A stretch of DNA of 64,000 nucleotides from contig JAJFTR010000001.1 of NCBI GenBank assembly GCA_021372825.1, forward strand, positions 20,592-84,591, written 5' to 3'. Source of the stretch: Actinomycetes bacterium. GTDB lineage: Bacteria > Actinomycetota > Coriobacteriia > Anaerosomatales > Anaerosomataceae. The position numbers and the translations under genes are program-made. The notes under the pieces were generated by a model. It saw only the letters and a program-made list of their open reading frames with translations, had not been told where the DNA came from and ran no database searches. Shown here piece by piece: positions 51,659 through 61,718 of this stretch. The stretch's first letter is position 1. Every line of letters begins with the position of its first letter.

Positions 51659-52095
51659 CAGCCCAGCAAGCCCATCCGGTACAGGTCCAGAACGTATAGC
51701 GCAAGAAGCCATAGCGCCGCCCCTAGAAAGCTCGCGCTGGCACCCAAAAGAAGCGCGCTCACGAACAGCCCCTGGCGTTGTTCCGGCTGCCGTCGCGCTC
51801 GGGTCACCACCCAGACGACACAAGAGATGATAGGGGCCAGGATCGCCAGAGTCACACCTCCGTACACGGTGTAGGCGTACCGGTCGGCCCAGAGCACAGT
51901 GCCCGCAACCGCGCTCTCTCTCAAGAGGAGGACCGTACCGGTCGCAAGCACGATCCATGCGAGCAGATAGACAGCGAACGGCACCCAGCTCACGCCTCCG
52001 GCCGCAGGCGCTTGTGTCTCGGTGACCTGCTCGGCGGTCTGCGCAGACGGCGCGGGCAGAGCGAGGATAGGATGCTCTTCAGTGACGTCCGGCAC
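51658..52095 (-). CDS. Small membrane protein, unknown
   Basis: 145 residues. A Pro/Ala/Glu-rich N-terminus (about 1-35) followed by three hydrophobic helices. No family is recognised. It precedes ddl with a one-base overlap, so the two are probably one operon. Confidence 0.7.
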   Translation of the reverse strand: MPDVTEEHPILALPAPSAQTAEQVTETQAPAAGGVSWVPFAVYLLAWIVLATGTVLLLRESAVAGTVLWADRYAYTVYGGVTLAILAPIISCVVWVVTRARRQPEQRQGLFVSALLLGASASFLGAALWLLALYVLDLYRMGLLG

Positions 52096-52283
52096 GACTC
52101 TCCCTTCCCGGTGCTTTCTCGAGTCAGTCTAGAGGAGGTCCGCCTGCCCCGACAACCTTGTAGGGTTCTTGTGGAGATTGCATGCGAATGACCTCCACTG
52201 CGGCACGCGAACTGCTGAGCGCCGTACAATGATGGACGCATATGCGCTTCTCGGCACGCGTGATCATAGTCGGAAGGTGAACG

Positions 52284-53516
52284 ATGGATACCATGGACGA
52301 GACCCCTTATACCGAGGAGACCGCCCCCCTCACCCCCGCTCCGCCTGCGCCCGCTCCCGCCCAGCCCGCTCAGTCGACGCCTGCTTCAACTCCATGGGCC
52401 GTTCTCATCGCCGTCGTTGTGGGCGTCGCTCTCATCGTCGGTGCGGCAGCAGGTCTTGGGATGGCGAGCCTCGGCGCGCGCTGGCTTGCACAGGACGGCG
52501 GAGACGCCAAGACTGTGCGTGTGGTGTCTGGCGACACTGACGAACCCGTGGCCGCAGCGGCCGCAGCGGCGGTGCCGAGCGTCGTCAACATCGACATCAC
52601 CGCCAGGGTCTCATCGGATACTTCCGACACGGGACTACCCGCCGATCATCCTGAGGTACCCATCACAGGCAACGGCTCGGGCGTGGCGTTCCGCGTTGCG
52701 GAGAAGTCGACCTACATCGTCACGAACGCACATGTGGTCTCCGACGCCAGCAAGATCACAGTGACTGACTCCTCCGGGGAGACGCGCAAGGCCGAGCTCA
52801 TCGGCGCCGACGAGGAGACGGACATCGCCGTGGTGAAGGTCGATGCAGTCATACCCGCTATCGCCCTTGGCGATTCCGAGAAGCTCGTCGTCGGGCAGAT
52901 GCTCGTCGCCATCGGCTCTCCCTATGGATTGCAGCACTCGGTCACCTCGGGTGTCGTCTCGGCCATCCACCGCTCGCTACCTGACTACAGCGGCACGAGC
53001 AACAAGTACCCTTTGGTGGACGTCATCCAGACCGACGCCGCCATCAACCCAGGGAACTCTGGGGGTGCGCTTGTCGACCGCAATGGCAAGCTGGTCGGCA
53101 TTCCTACCGCGATCTTCTCCAACTCTGGGGCCAATGACGGAATCGGCTTTGCAGTGCCGGTCAAGACCGCCATGCGCGTCGCCGGCGAGATCATCGATAA
53201 GGGCAGGGCGCAGCACCCGTTCCTCGGGATCTCGGGGCAGACCGTCACCCCTGAGCTCGCCGCCGAGAAGCACTTGCCCGTGACGGAGGGCGCATATGTG
53301 GTGGAAGTATCGAAGGGCACGGAGGCCGAGAAGGCGGGCATCCGCGCAGGCGATGTGGTCGTCAAACTCGACGACACCACGATCCGTTCGATGGATGACC
53401 TGCTCCTCGCGGTGCGCCGGATGTCCGTGGGCGACACGGTACAGCTCTTTGTGTGGCGCGACGGCAAGCAGATCGAGATCAAGATGAAGGTGGGCGTCAA
53501 ACCAGAGAACCTGTAG
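52284..53516 (+). CDS. htrA: HtrA/DegP-type serine protease with PDZ domain
   Basis: 410 residues. A Pro/Ala-rich cytosolic tail, one membrane helix (about 40-64), then a trypsin-like domain with the triad His in TNAHVVSD, Asp in DIAVVKV and Ser in GNSGGAL, and a C-terminal PDZ (about 310-405, [17 protein letters not shown]). A membrane-anchored, outward-facing quality-control protease. GGAAGG precedes the ATG. Confidence 0.95.
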   Translation: MDTMDETPYTEETAPLTPAPPAPAPAQPAQSTPASTPWAVLIAVVVGVALIVGAAAGLGMASLGARWLAQDGGDAKTVRVVSGDTDEPVAAAAAAAVPSVVNIDITARVSSDTSDTGLPADHPEVPITGNGSGVAFRVAEKSTYIVTNAHVVSDASKITVTDSSGETRKAELIGADEETDIAVVKVDAVIPAIALGDSEKLVVGQMLVAIGSPYGLQHSVTSGVVSAIHRSLPDYSGTSNKYPLVDVIQTDAAINPGNSGGALVDRNGKLVGIPTAIFSNSGANDGIGFAVPVKTAMRVAGEIIDKGRAQHPFLGISGQTVTPELAAEKHLPVTEGAYVVEVSKGTEAEKAGIRAGDVVVKLDDTTIRSMDDLLLAVRRMSVGDTVQLFVWRDGKQIEIKMKVGVKPENL

Positions 53517-53537
53517 CGCGCCTGCTCACAAAATGGG

Positions 53538-53555
53538 GATATCCACGTGGATATC
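53538..53555. promoter_or_regulatory. Perfect 18-base palindrome upstream of rubrerythrin
   Basis: GATATCCACGTGGATATC is identical on both strands, 18 bases upstream of the rubrerythrin start, between the htrA stop and the ribosome-binding site. A dimeric repressor site is the simplest explanation. It does not match a PerR or Fur consensus I know. Confidence 0.6.
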
Positions 53556-53572
53556 TGTCGAAAGGAGCTGAC

Positions 53573-54073
53573 ATGATCCCGATGTATCGCTGCAAGGGAT
53601 GCGGGTACGTTCACGTGGGACCCGCACCCGAGCGTTGCCCTGTCTGCGGTGCGCCGCAGTCGTTCTTCTTGCCGTACGACGGTCCGGGCGACCTCGAGGG
53701 CACCAAGACCCTTGAGAACCTCAAGGCCGCCTTCGAGGGCGAGTCACAGGCCAATCGCCGATACACACTGTTCGCCACCATCGCTCGGCTCGAAGGCGAT
53801 GAACAAGCCGCAGCCGCTTTCGAGCACGCCGCGGCCGAAGAGACCGCTCACGCTTTAGGCCACCTCGGCTACATGCGCGCATTCGGCTCGACAGAACAGA
53901 ACCTTGCCGCAGCGGCACAAGGCGAAGACTACGAGACCACCAAGATGTACCCCGGGTTCGCGGACACAGCCGAAGCAGAGGGGTTCGCCGACATCGCGCA
54001 CTACTTCAGGGCGGTCGGCGGTTTCGAGCGCCAGCATCGCGACCGCTACCGCAAGGTCCTCGGCGAATCATAG
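53573..54073 (+). CDS. Reverse rubrerythrin
   Basis: 166 residues from ATG at 53573, after AAAGGAG. An N-terminal rubredoxin-like site (CKGCGY and CPVCG) is followed by the four-helix diiron domain ([30 protein letters not shown], and ERQHRDRY), the reversed order compared with classical rubrerythrin. Such proteins reduce H2O2 to water in anaerobes. A palindrome upstream suggests stress control. Confidence 0.93.
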   Translation: MIPMYRCKGCGYVHVGPAPERCPVCGAPQSFFLPYDGPGDLEGTKTLENLKAAFEGESQANRRYTLFATIARLEGDEQAAAAFEHAAAEETAHALGHLGYMRAFGSTEQNLAAAAQGEDYETTKMYPGFADTAEAEGFADIAHYFRAVGGFERQHRDRYRKVLGES

Positions 54074-54077
54074 CCGA

Positions 54078-55115
54078 GTGACCGCTCCGTACGACATCAA
54101 AGCGTACGACCGGTCTTCCCTTGAGAGTGTGCTGGCCGAGTCCGGTCAGCCGCTCTTCCGCGCGCGGCAGCTGCTCCGCTGGATCTGGCAGAGGCGCGCC
54201 ACCTCGTTCGACGGGATGACCGACCTGCCGTCCACGCTCCGTGCCGCTCTCGCGCAGCGCCACGTGCTCTTTTGGCCTGCGCTTGTCGCGCGCGAGGTCT
54301 CCTCCGACGGCACACGCAAGTACCTCTGGCGCCTCGCGGACGGCGCCAGCGTCGAGAGTGTCGGCATCCCCACCCGCGGTCGCTTGACCGTGTGTTTCTC
54401 CACGCAGGTCGGCTGCGGGATGGGGTGCGCCTTTTGCGCGACCGGCCGAGGAGGACTCGTCCGCAACCTCGACTGTGGAGAGATGGCGGCTCAGGTGGCG
54501 CTGGTGGCCGACGACTTTCCAGCGCGCGTGACGAACGCCGTGGCTATGGGACAGGGTGAGCCTTTCGTCAACTACGATGAGACGATCCGCGCACTTCGGA
54601 TCTTGAACGACCCCGACGCGCTCGGCATCGGGGCACGACATCTCACCGTCTCTACCTCGGGCGTCGTGCCCGGCATCCGCCGCTTCGCGACAGAACCCGA
54701 GCAGTTCACCTTGGCCGTGTCGCTCCACTCGGCGGTACAAAGCACGCGCGACGCGATCATGCCGGGCCTTCGGACGTACCCCTTGAGTGCGCTGCATGAG
54801 GCGCTCGGTGACTACATAGCGAAGACGGGCCGCCGCCCCACGCTGGAGTTCGCACTCATCGATGGCGTGAACGACACCCCCGAAGAGACCCGCGCTCTCA
54901 TCGCTTTTTGCCGTGGTCTTCTCGTCCACGTCAACCTCATCCCGGTGAACCCGGTCGACGGCACGCGCCTGCGCCGCTCGAGGGACGCGACCATCGAAGC
55001 CATGGCGTCCGCGCTTCGAGCGGCAGATGTCGAGGTGTCCGTACGCGCCGAACGCGGCGCGGACATCAACGCGGCGTGCGGCCAGCTACGGCAGCGGACC
55101 CCGCGGGAGGCCTGA
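54078..55115 (+). CDS. rlmN: 23S rRNA (adenine-C2)-methyltransferase RlmN-like radical SAM enzyme
   Basis: 345 residues from GTG at 54078, four bases after the rubrerythrin stop. Radical-SAM cluster motif CGMGCAFC (CxxxCxxC) sits in the family segment FSTQVGCGMGCAFCATG, followed by AMGQGEPFVNYDET, HLTVSTSG and ALIDGVNDT. The methyl-carrying Cys is present near the C-terminus (ADINAACGQL). It methylates A2503 of 23S rRNA and some tRNAs. Its last 50 bases overlap the addA 3' end in convergent orientation. Confidence 0.93.
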   Translation: MTAPYDIKAYDRSSLESVLAESGQPLFRARQLLRWIWQRRATSFDGMTDLPSTLRAALAQRHVLFWPALVAREVSSDGTRKYLWRLADGASVESVGIPTRGRLTVCFSTQVGCGMGCAFCATGRGGLVRNLDCGEMAAQVALVADDFPARVTNAVAMGQGEPFVNYDETIRALRILNDPDALGIGARHLTVSTSGVVPGIRRFATEPEQFTLAVSLHSAVQSTRDAIMPGLRTYPLSALHEALGDYIAKTGRRPTLEFALIDGVNDTPEETRALIAFCRGLLVHVNLIPVNPVDGTRLRRSRDATIEAMASALRAADVEVSVRAERGADINAACGQLRQRTPREA

Positions 55116-58100
55116 CGCGACAGAGACCCCCAAGGGCGGGGCACTCCGCGCAGACCTCCGGAGAGTACGCGTCGCGCGCAGGGAACTCGCCGGCTGCCAT
55201 GGCCTCGAGCCGAGAAGCGATGCTCCGCTCGATGGCCGCCACGTCCGCCGAATCGAACTCGAAGTGCGTCTCGGCACACCCTCTTTCGACCTCGACGAAC
55301 ACCACGTGCACTGTACGCGCCCCGTCCCGGAGCCCGGCGAGCGCGTAGCAGCCTGCTTGCTCACGGTATCGGTCGAGCTGGTCCGCGGTTTTCTCGCCAC
55401 GACCCGTCTTGTAATCCACTACCAGCCATTCGGCGCCATACCGAGCCAAGAGGTCGATGCGACCGACGAGCAGCGTCTGCTTGATCCTCACACAGATCGG
55501 ACACTCGGTGAGCACACTCGGGGCCGAGCGCACCCGGGCCGCAAGGGCACTCCGGGTGAAGTCGTCGACAACACCGGACAAGCGCTCGCGGTCCTCGTCG
55601 GTCAGCCCATGAGCGACAGCGAGGCTGGCGAGTCGTTCGTGGGTGAGCCGCCCTGAAAGCGCAAGCTGGAGAGCGGCGTGTGCGGCGGTGCCGAACTCGC
55701 GTGCGCGTAGGCCCTCCCCGTGCATAGTGCGCCCCGCTCCAAGGCGGGCCAGTGCTGTCGCATAGTAGCGCAAAGGGCAGTCGTCAAAAAGAGAAAGGGC
55801 CGAGTACGAGATTCGCGTCGGCGCGCTCCCCTCCCCCGCCCGTGGCGCACCTGTGAACGCCACCTCCAATGTGGGTAGCTCACCGGCCCCCCACGCAGTG
55901 ACGACGACCGGCGCTGCAGGCCCTGCCTCTGCGACAACTCCAGGGACCACCTCCACCGGGATGGACCGGCCCCCGAACTCGACACGCCCTGTCGCGGTCC
56001 GACCAGGCGCTCCGATGCCCAGTGTGCGACGCACTCGCGCGAGCATGCATGTGCCGGTCGCCTCCTTGTCTGGTTCGCTCGAGCCGCACCAGATGAGCGC
56101 TTCCTTCGCTCGAGTACAGGCCACGTAGAACAATCGCTTGGACTCTTCGAGCGCCAGCTTCTTCTCTTTATCTTCGAGCGTCCTGAATCGCGCGGTCTTC
56201 TGTAGGGAGTCTTTGCCTCTCCGATCATTGCCATCCGGTACCAGTGATGACGGCAGTCTCATGGCGACAGATGGGCCGTTGCGATCGAGGAGCACATCAT
56301 CTACCGGCGAATACGACGACGCGAGGTCCGGAAGAGCGACGACACCAAACTCGAGACCTTTTGCCGAATGGATAGACATCACCTTCACTGCGTCCACGTC
56401 TTCGGCCACAAGCGTCGCCTGCTCCTCTTGCTCGAGCAATCGGCGCATCTGAACATAGTCGAGGAATCCGCTCAGGTCGCCCGGAGTAAGCCGATCGAAG
56501 TCATCAGCGATCCTGCCCAGCTTAAGGATGTTCGCCCACGCGCGCGGACCGGACGGACCTGACGCGAACAGCGTGACGTCGTACTCCAGAAGCTCGCACC
56601 CTTTGTGCAACAGTTCGGACACGCTCATCTTGCCTCGCATCGTCCGCAACAGCGCGACGACTTCGCGTGTCCGGGTCAACAACGCAGCATCTCCGGGTTC
56701 AAGGTCCGGCAGCGCGTCGGACGTTCGCACCCATACCGGCGCCTCCCGATCTCGGCTGCATAAGACACTGAGCGCATCATCGGACAGGCCCGTGAGAGGG
56801 CTCGCCAGAACTTCCATGAAGGCCTCATCGTCCAGTGGATTGTCCACTGCCCGCAGGAACATGAGAGCGTCGGTGACCTCGTGTTGCTCGAAATAGGCGC
56901 CCCCGCGCGCGACGTACACCTCCAGGCCATGCGCGCGTAATGCCGCCTCGATGTGTTCGGAACGCCCTTTGACGGCCCGAAGCAGGACGGCCATCTCCTT
57001 CTGGGGCACACCGGCGTCGACCAGTCTGCGCAATTCACGCGCAAGCACCTCGGCCTCCGCACGACGCTTGTCATCCCCTGTCAGTCCGCTGGGATCGACG
57101 ACGATGAGCCGAACCCTGTCCTCGGAGCGCGGCCATGGCTGCTCACCCGACGCTTCTTCTTGATCGTCCGCGCCCTCCTCTTGGCGTGCGGCCCCGATGC
57201 GCATGAAATCGTCGCCGAAGAATTCCGCCGAGGCGAACAGCGCGTTGAGAGGGTCGAGGACTGCAGGGTGCGTCCGCCAGTTGAGAGTGAGCTCCTTGCG
57301 CGCGCGGGCCTCGGCCATACGCGCGCGGAAGACGTCCACGTCCGCATGTCTAAAGCGGTAGATGGACTGCTTGTCATCGCCGACAGTCACAAGCTCGTCG
57401 CCTGCGATAAGCGTCGCGACTTTGAGCTGTAGTGCGTTGGTATCCTGGAACTCGTCGATCATGAGCTCTTGAAACGATGACCGATAATGCTCGGCGATCT
57501 GAGCATGTTCGGACATCAGGGCGGCGGTCTTGAGCTGCAGGTCCTCGAAGTCGACGACGCCCGCACTCTCCTTCATATCCGAGAAGACAGCGTCGAAGGT
57601 GACAACCATCTTCTGAAGTGCGGTCTCAAGCCCATGACAGATGATCGCCGCAACCTCGCTCTGTGCCTCCCTCAACAAGTCCTGGCCCCGCATGACAAGG
57701 TTCTTGGTATCGTCATCGAACCCGCCGGACGACTTGATGGAAAGCCCGGCAAGAACTGCGAGGGCTATCTCCGGGTATCCCGGATCACCCTCGACAGCGA
57801 GCTCCCTTATCACCTGTGCGGCCTTGTCGAGCTCGCGGGCATCCCCTTCTACTGTGGCGGTCACGTGTCGCACGTGCCTCAAGTCCTCGGCACATGCCTG
57901 GATCTCGGCTGCTTTCGAGAGAAGGCCACGCGGTTTCGGCTTCGAGGCGATCACGAGCTCCGCAGGCGTGACGTCCATCGACCGCACATCGGCGTAAAGG
58001 CTGGACACCAACTGCATCACGCGCGACGCTCCCAAGGCGGTCAACAGCTGCTCGCAGGACTCATCGCTTCCGACGCACGTGCGAATGGCGCGCTCCATCG

Positions 58101-58506
58101 CCTCCACGGTCATCGCATTGAGCTCCGTGCCCGTGATTATGCGAAAGTGAGGATCCATTCCCACATCGAAAGCATGGCGTCGCAGGACTCGGGCGCACAT
58201 GCCATGAATGGTCGATATCCAGGCGCGGTCCAGCTGCCGGGCGTCTGCGATCCGTCCCCGGCGGATAAGCTCGCCTCGGATGCGTTCTGCGAGCTCGGCT
58301 GCCGCCTTGTCCGTGTAGGTGACAGTCGCTATCTGATCGATGGACGCGCCTGGATGCGGGTCGTCACCCAGAACCATCGCCACGAAGCGCGCAGTGAGCA
58401 CTCGCGTCTTGCCCACCCCTGCTGCAGCCGCGACGAACAAAGACCCGTGCGGCGTTTCCACGATAGCGCGCTGCTCCGGTGTGAGATTCCATGTCGCCCG
58501 CGTCAT
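55066..58506 (-). CDS. addA: ATP-dependent helicase/nuclease AddA (UvrD/RecB-like)
   Basis: 1146 residues. UvrD-type helicase with Walker A AAAGVGKTRVL, Walker B MIDEFQDTN and later motifs (GDDKQSIYRFRHAD, VMSIHSAKGLEF, ESKRLFYVACTRAKE). The C-terminal PD-(D/E)xK nuclease has GRIDLLARYGAEWLVVDYKT. Cys in FDDCPLRYY plus CAECPALGGLC resemble the Fe-S cage of AddB/Cas4 nucleases. With AddB it processes double-strand breaks for recombination. It overlaps addB by four bases. Confidence 0.94.
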   Translation of the reverse strand: MTRATWNLTPEQRAIVETPHGSLFVAAAAGVGKTRVLTARFVAMVLGDDPHPGASIDQIATVTYTDKAAAELAERIRGELIRRGRIADARQLDRAWISTIHGMCARVLRRHAFDVGMDPHFRIITGTELNAMTVEAMERAIRTCVGSDESCEQLLTALGASRVMQLVSSLYADVRSMDVTPAELVIASKPKPRGLLSKAAEIQACAEDLRHVRHVTATVEGDARELDKAAQVIRELAVEGDPGYPEIALAVLAGLSIKSSGGFDDDTKNLVMRGQDLLREAQSEVAAIICHGLETALQKMVVTFDAVFSDMKESAGVVDFEDLQLKTAALMSEHAQIAEHYRSSFQELMIDEFQDTNALQLKVATLIAGDELVTVGDDKQSIYRFRHADVDVFRARMAEARARKELTLNWRTHPAVLDPLNALFASAEFFGDDFMRIGAARQEEGADDQEEASGEQPWPRSEDRVRLIVVDPSGLTGDDKRRAEAEVLARELRRLVDAGVPQKEMAVLLRAVKGRSEHIEAALRAHGLEVYVARGGAYFEQHEVTDALMFLRAVDNPLDDEAFMEVLASPLTGLSDDALSVLCSRDREAPVWVRTSDALPDLEPGDAALLTRTREVVALLRTMRGKMSVSELLHKGCELLEYDVTLFASGPSGPRAWANILKLGRIADDFDRLTPGDLSGFLDYVQMRRLLEQEEQATLVAEDVDAVKVMSIHSAKGLEFGVVALPDLASSYSPVDDVLLDRNGPSVAMRLPSSLVPDGNDRRGKDSLQKTARFRTLEDKEKKLALEESKRLFYVACTRAKEALIWCGSSEPDKEATGTCMLARVRRTLGIGAPGRTATGRVEFGGRSIPVEVVPGVVAEAGPAAPVVVTAWGAGELPTLEVAFTGAPRAGEGSAPTRISYSALSLFDDCPLRYYATALARLGAGRTMHGEGLRAREFGTAAHAALQLALSGRLTHERLASLAVAHGLTDEDRERLSGVVDDFTRSALAARVRSAPSVLTECPICVRIKQTLLVGRIDLLARYGAEWLVVDYKTGRGEKTADQLDRYREQAGCYALAGLRDGARTVHVVFVEVERGCAETHFEFDSADVAAIERSIASRLEAMAAGEFPARDAYSPEVCAECPALGGLCRVRPPAGSAAVAGRTPR

Positions 58507-61364
58507 CGCGCTCTCCTACACACCGGCCGCGCAGCGCAATAAGTGCACACGTCGTTCGATAGCGGCTCGGCAGGGATCTTGCCGAGCCGGATGCCGGCCA
58601 CCGCCTGTTTCGCGCGTTCGACGGCACCATCGATGAGATCGTCCACCTCTTCGGGGGTGCAAGCGTCCGTGCGCACGAGTCGAGCGCTCTCGAGCCCTTT
58701 GAGATAGAAACCTCGATCACCTGCATTTCCCATGCTGCGATACAATCCGCCCGCAATCGCCAGACTGAGACGCCTGCTCGCCACACGCGCGTATAGCGGG
58801 ATTTGCACGACTCCGTCGATCGCGAATCTTGCCCTCGGGTACACCTGGGATGTCTTGTAGTCAGCTACGACCAGTCTGCCCTCCGAGACGTCGATCCGGT
58901 CGATACGTCCCCGCAACTCAAAGCCTCCCAGATCTTCCGGGGACTCATCTCCCGCACCGAACGTCCACTCGTGTGCGAGAGGGACGAACCCAGGGAGATA
59001 CTCTGCGTCACGCCTGATCATCTTCTCCGAAGCGCGCAGCGCCGCGTGGTGCTGCTCCTCCTCTTGCAAAGTCCGTGGTCTGGTGGCTTCCCCGAGTACC
59101 TCTTGAGCGACACGCTGATGCACCTCCAGGGCTTTTCCTAGGGTCGCTGCGTCCACCCTCACGTACCCCGATGACAGCCAATCCTCGTAGAATCGGGTGA
59201 GGATCCGGTGTGCGAGAGTGCCGCGCGTACGCATGTCGATCGGCTCATCAAGCGCCTCCGCGCGCAGATGGTCAGCATAGAACCACTGGTAGGGACAGCG
59301 AACGTAGTGCTCGATCTCACTCACACTGAAGACCGTCCTAGTGGCCAGAGAGTCGAGCGCGTTCTGCGAGAGCCCGTTTCCTCTTCTTGAAAGGCGCCGT
59401 CTCGCCCGTTTCACTACTGGCGTGCTCGCTCCTTCAGCTGCTTGTGCTCTCAGCTGCCGCCGCTCAGTCGACGGTGCATCCTGTGCCTCAGTCAACTCGG
59501 CGAGCGTGAGGCGCCGCTCGACCGGCGGAGTGCCACGCAAGGCATCGGTGACTGGGTCGCGATACAGGTCTTCGAACTCGCGTAGGAACTGCGATTCCGC
59601 AACAGGCTTCCCGTCGTCGTCACACGCAGCATGGCTGAGTACCAGCTTCCGGCGGGCGCCCGTCACGACTTGGTAGAAGAGCAAGCGCTCGGCATCCTGG
59701 TCGGTGCGGGGCGACATGTCGATACCAGCAGCCTTCAGTTCTTCTCCGATAGCGCCGATATCGAGCGCATCATCGCGTTGCAGCGACGGAAACTCCCCTG
59801 CTTCGAGACCCCCGAGTATCACCGCCTCGAAGCGCAGCGACCGGGCACGCTCTGCACTCATCACCTGCACAGCATCGTCTGCTCGCCGGCCTACCGTCAC
59901 TGTAAGCTCGCCGAGAAGCTCTACGAGCTCTGTGAGGGTCGCATGCTCTAAAGAGAGTTCCTCGAGCATCTCCACGATGACTCTCCGAGAAGCGGCGTCA
60001 AAGAGACCATGCTCGTCTAGTGTGCTCCCATCGGGGTAAGCCGAGGCGAGCATAGTATCAAGCAGATTCTTCCAATCATTGAGATCCTCCGGCGACACGA
60101 CGTGCGCGCAGAGGCTCGAAGCTTGCCTGAGCAGCTCCCCGACACAAGGGCCCAGGTTACGCGCAGACGCAAGGACTTCGCGTCCACGCTCTATGCGTTT
60201 GGAGCGCAGCACGCGGTCGAACTCGTCGCACTCATCAGGCTCCGCTCCTGAGTAGCCGCTTCTCAAGAAGCCGATCAACCCGACACGCGGCATCCCTTGT
60301 GCGAAGAACGACAGCAGGAGCGCAAGGGCACGCCCGAGACCAGACCGCACAACCGGCCGCATTGTATCGAAGTACGCAGGGATCGCTGCTTCTGAAAAGG
60401 CCCTCCTTAGGTGATCTTCATGGTTCTCTGGGACGCGGAAGACGACAGCGATCTCACCCCACGGAATCCCAGTTTCTACCAGGTCTTGCACTTCTCGGGC
60501 GATTCTCTGGGCCTCTCCCGACCTACCTTCTCCTACCGACAGAACCACGTCGCCACGGAAGTCATGGTGGTGCGGCATCTCCTCACGAAAGAGGTGCCGC
60601 TCGATGTACTTCACGTCGGCTGACGGCGTGTGCGTCGCGGAGACGATCACGCGGTCTGTGCCTGGCAGCGCGGCGAGACGCTGCACCAATGGTCGCGCTG
60701 AGGCGGTGGCTGGATGTCCGTCCTCGTAGGTGAGGGCCACCACGACATCGCCTCCGATCGATGCGACTGTTCGTATGAAGCGCTCCTGTGGTGGCGTGAA
60801 GCTGGTAAAGCGGTTGATTGCGACAAGCGCAGGCAGGTCCTCTCGGGCGATTCGATCGCTTACACATCGATGCGCTTCCGAGCGTTCCACGAGACTCCGA
60901 CGCCTGAGGGCATGGCCATAGCTCTCGATGATCGCGGCGAGGTCGCGACCGATCCCGGGTGAGCTTACGCGGCCGGTCCATTCGTCATCGAGCGGCCCGC
61001 TCTCTGCAGCGCGCCGGGCGACACGCTCCACTACCTTCACGAAGCCGGGACGCGTGGCGGCCGCTCCGATCGAATGAACGTCAGATTCGGCTATTGCTTG
61101 GCGCAAGAGAGCGATACGGCGGACAGGGGTGACGATTCGCCGCCCGTCTCCAATAAGCCCCCAAAGGCCGTCCAAGTAGGAGTCGAAGGTCGAGACTGAT
61201 ACCCCTACACGTCGTGTCGATGAAAGCTCACGTGCGGCGCGCTCGACCTCGGGAACGCTCGGAACCAGCAGCGTTGCGCACCCGCTCGCCGCACCCAAGA
61301 CCCTCGCGTGGACCTCACCGGTCTTGCCGGTGTTCACTCCCCCCGTGATAAGTGTCAGCGCCAC
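58503..61364 (-). CDS. addB: ATP-dependent nuclease subunit AddB
   Basis: 953 residues from GTG at 61364. A Walker A-like GGVNTGKT is retained at the N-terminus; the rest of the helicase part is degenerate. The C-terminal nuclease domain has GRIDRIDVSEGRLVVADYKT and Fe-S cysteines in HYVRCPYQWFY and CTYCAARPVC (C-x2-C-x5-C). AddB gives the second DNA-cutting activity of the AddAB break-processing complex. An upstream GTG at 61403 is a less likely start. Confidence 0.9.
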   Translation of the reverse strand: MALTLITGGVNTGKTGEVHARVLGAASGCATLLVPSVPEVERAARELSSTRRVGVSVSTFDSYLDGLWGLIGDGRRIVTPVRRIALLRQAIAESDVHSIGAAATRPGFVKVVERVARRAAESGPLDDEWTGRVSSPGIGRDLAAIIESYGHALRRRSLVERSEAHRCVSDRIAREDLPALVAINRFTSFTPPQERFIRTVASIGGDVVVALTYEDGHPATASARPLVQRLAALPGTDRVIVSATHTPSADVKYIERHLFREEMPHHHDFRGDVVLSVGEGRSGEAQRIAREVQDLVETGIPWGEIAVVFRVPENHEDHLRRAFSEAAIPAYFDTMRPVVRSGLGRALALLLSFFAQGMPRVGLIGFLRSGYSGAEPDECDEFDRVLRSKRIERGREVLASARNLGPCVGELLRQASSLCAHVVSPEDLNDWKNLLDTMLASAYPDGSTLDEHGLFDAASRRVIVEMLEELSLEHATLTELVELLGELTVTVGRRADDAVQVMSAERARSLRFEAVILGGLEAGEFPSLQRDDALDIGAIGEELKAAGIDMSPRTDQDAERLLFYQVVTGARRKLVLSHAACDDDGKPVAESQFLREFEDLYRDPVTDALRGTPPVERRLTLAELTEAQDAPSTERRQLRAQAAEGASTPVVKRARRRLSRRGNGLSQNALDSLATRTVFSVSEIEHYVRCPYQWFYADHLRAEALDEPIDMRTRGTLAHRILTRFYEDWLSSGYVRVDAATLGKALEVHQRVAQEVLGEATRPRTLQEEEQHHAALRASEKMIRRDAEYLPGFVPLAHEWTFGAGDESPEDLGGFELRGRIDRIDVSEGRLVVADYKTSQVYPRARFAIDGVVQIPLYARVASRRLSLAIAGGLYRSMGNAGDRGFYLKGLESARLVRTDACTPEEVDDLIDGAVERAKQAVAGIRLGKIPAEPLSNDVCTYCAARPVCRRAR

Positions 61365-61415
61365 TGCCAGCTCTCTTCTCCTCGGTCCCAGAGAGCGTAG
61401 CACGTGGCTCTGACA

Positions 61416-61718
61416 TCACGGCGTCACTACAGTGCGCGAATATCGACGCACGCCGTCGCGGAGTCGCGCTACCTTGCGCCATGCAACCTCCTCATCACGG
61501 CCCAAGTAGTGATCCACACGCGAACCGACCATGCTCGCGGTCGCCCCGGCTCTTTCCGCCAGACCCTGCGCAACGTCGGCTACTCTAAGCGCACCATCGG
61601 CGATTCGACGGCGTGTTCGCGTACCGCTGTCTGGCGCAACGAGCAATCCCACCACGACACCGCCTGCGATACCCGACACGAGACCGATGACAAAATATTC
61701 CAGCTTCGACGACCTCAT
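61416..61718 (-). CDS. YtxH-like membrane protein
   Basis: 100 residues. One N-terminal helix (FVIGLVSGIAGGVVVGLLVAP) followed by the YtxH-type PDSGTRTRRRIADG motif and a helical region. Function unknown; family members are often general-stress proteins. It overlaps the parB stop by four bases. Confidence 0.82.
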   Translation of the reverse strand: MRSSKLEYFVIGLVSGIAGGVVVGLLVAPDSGTRTRRRIADGALRVADVAQGLAERAGATASMVGSRVDHYLGRDEEVAWRKVARLRDGVRRYSRTVVTP

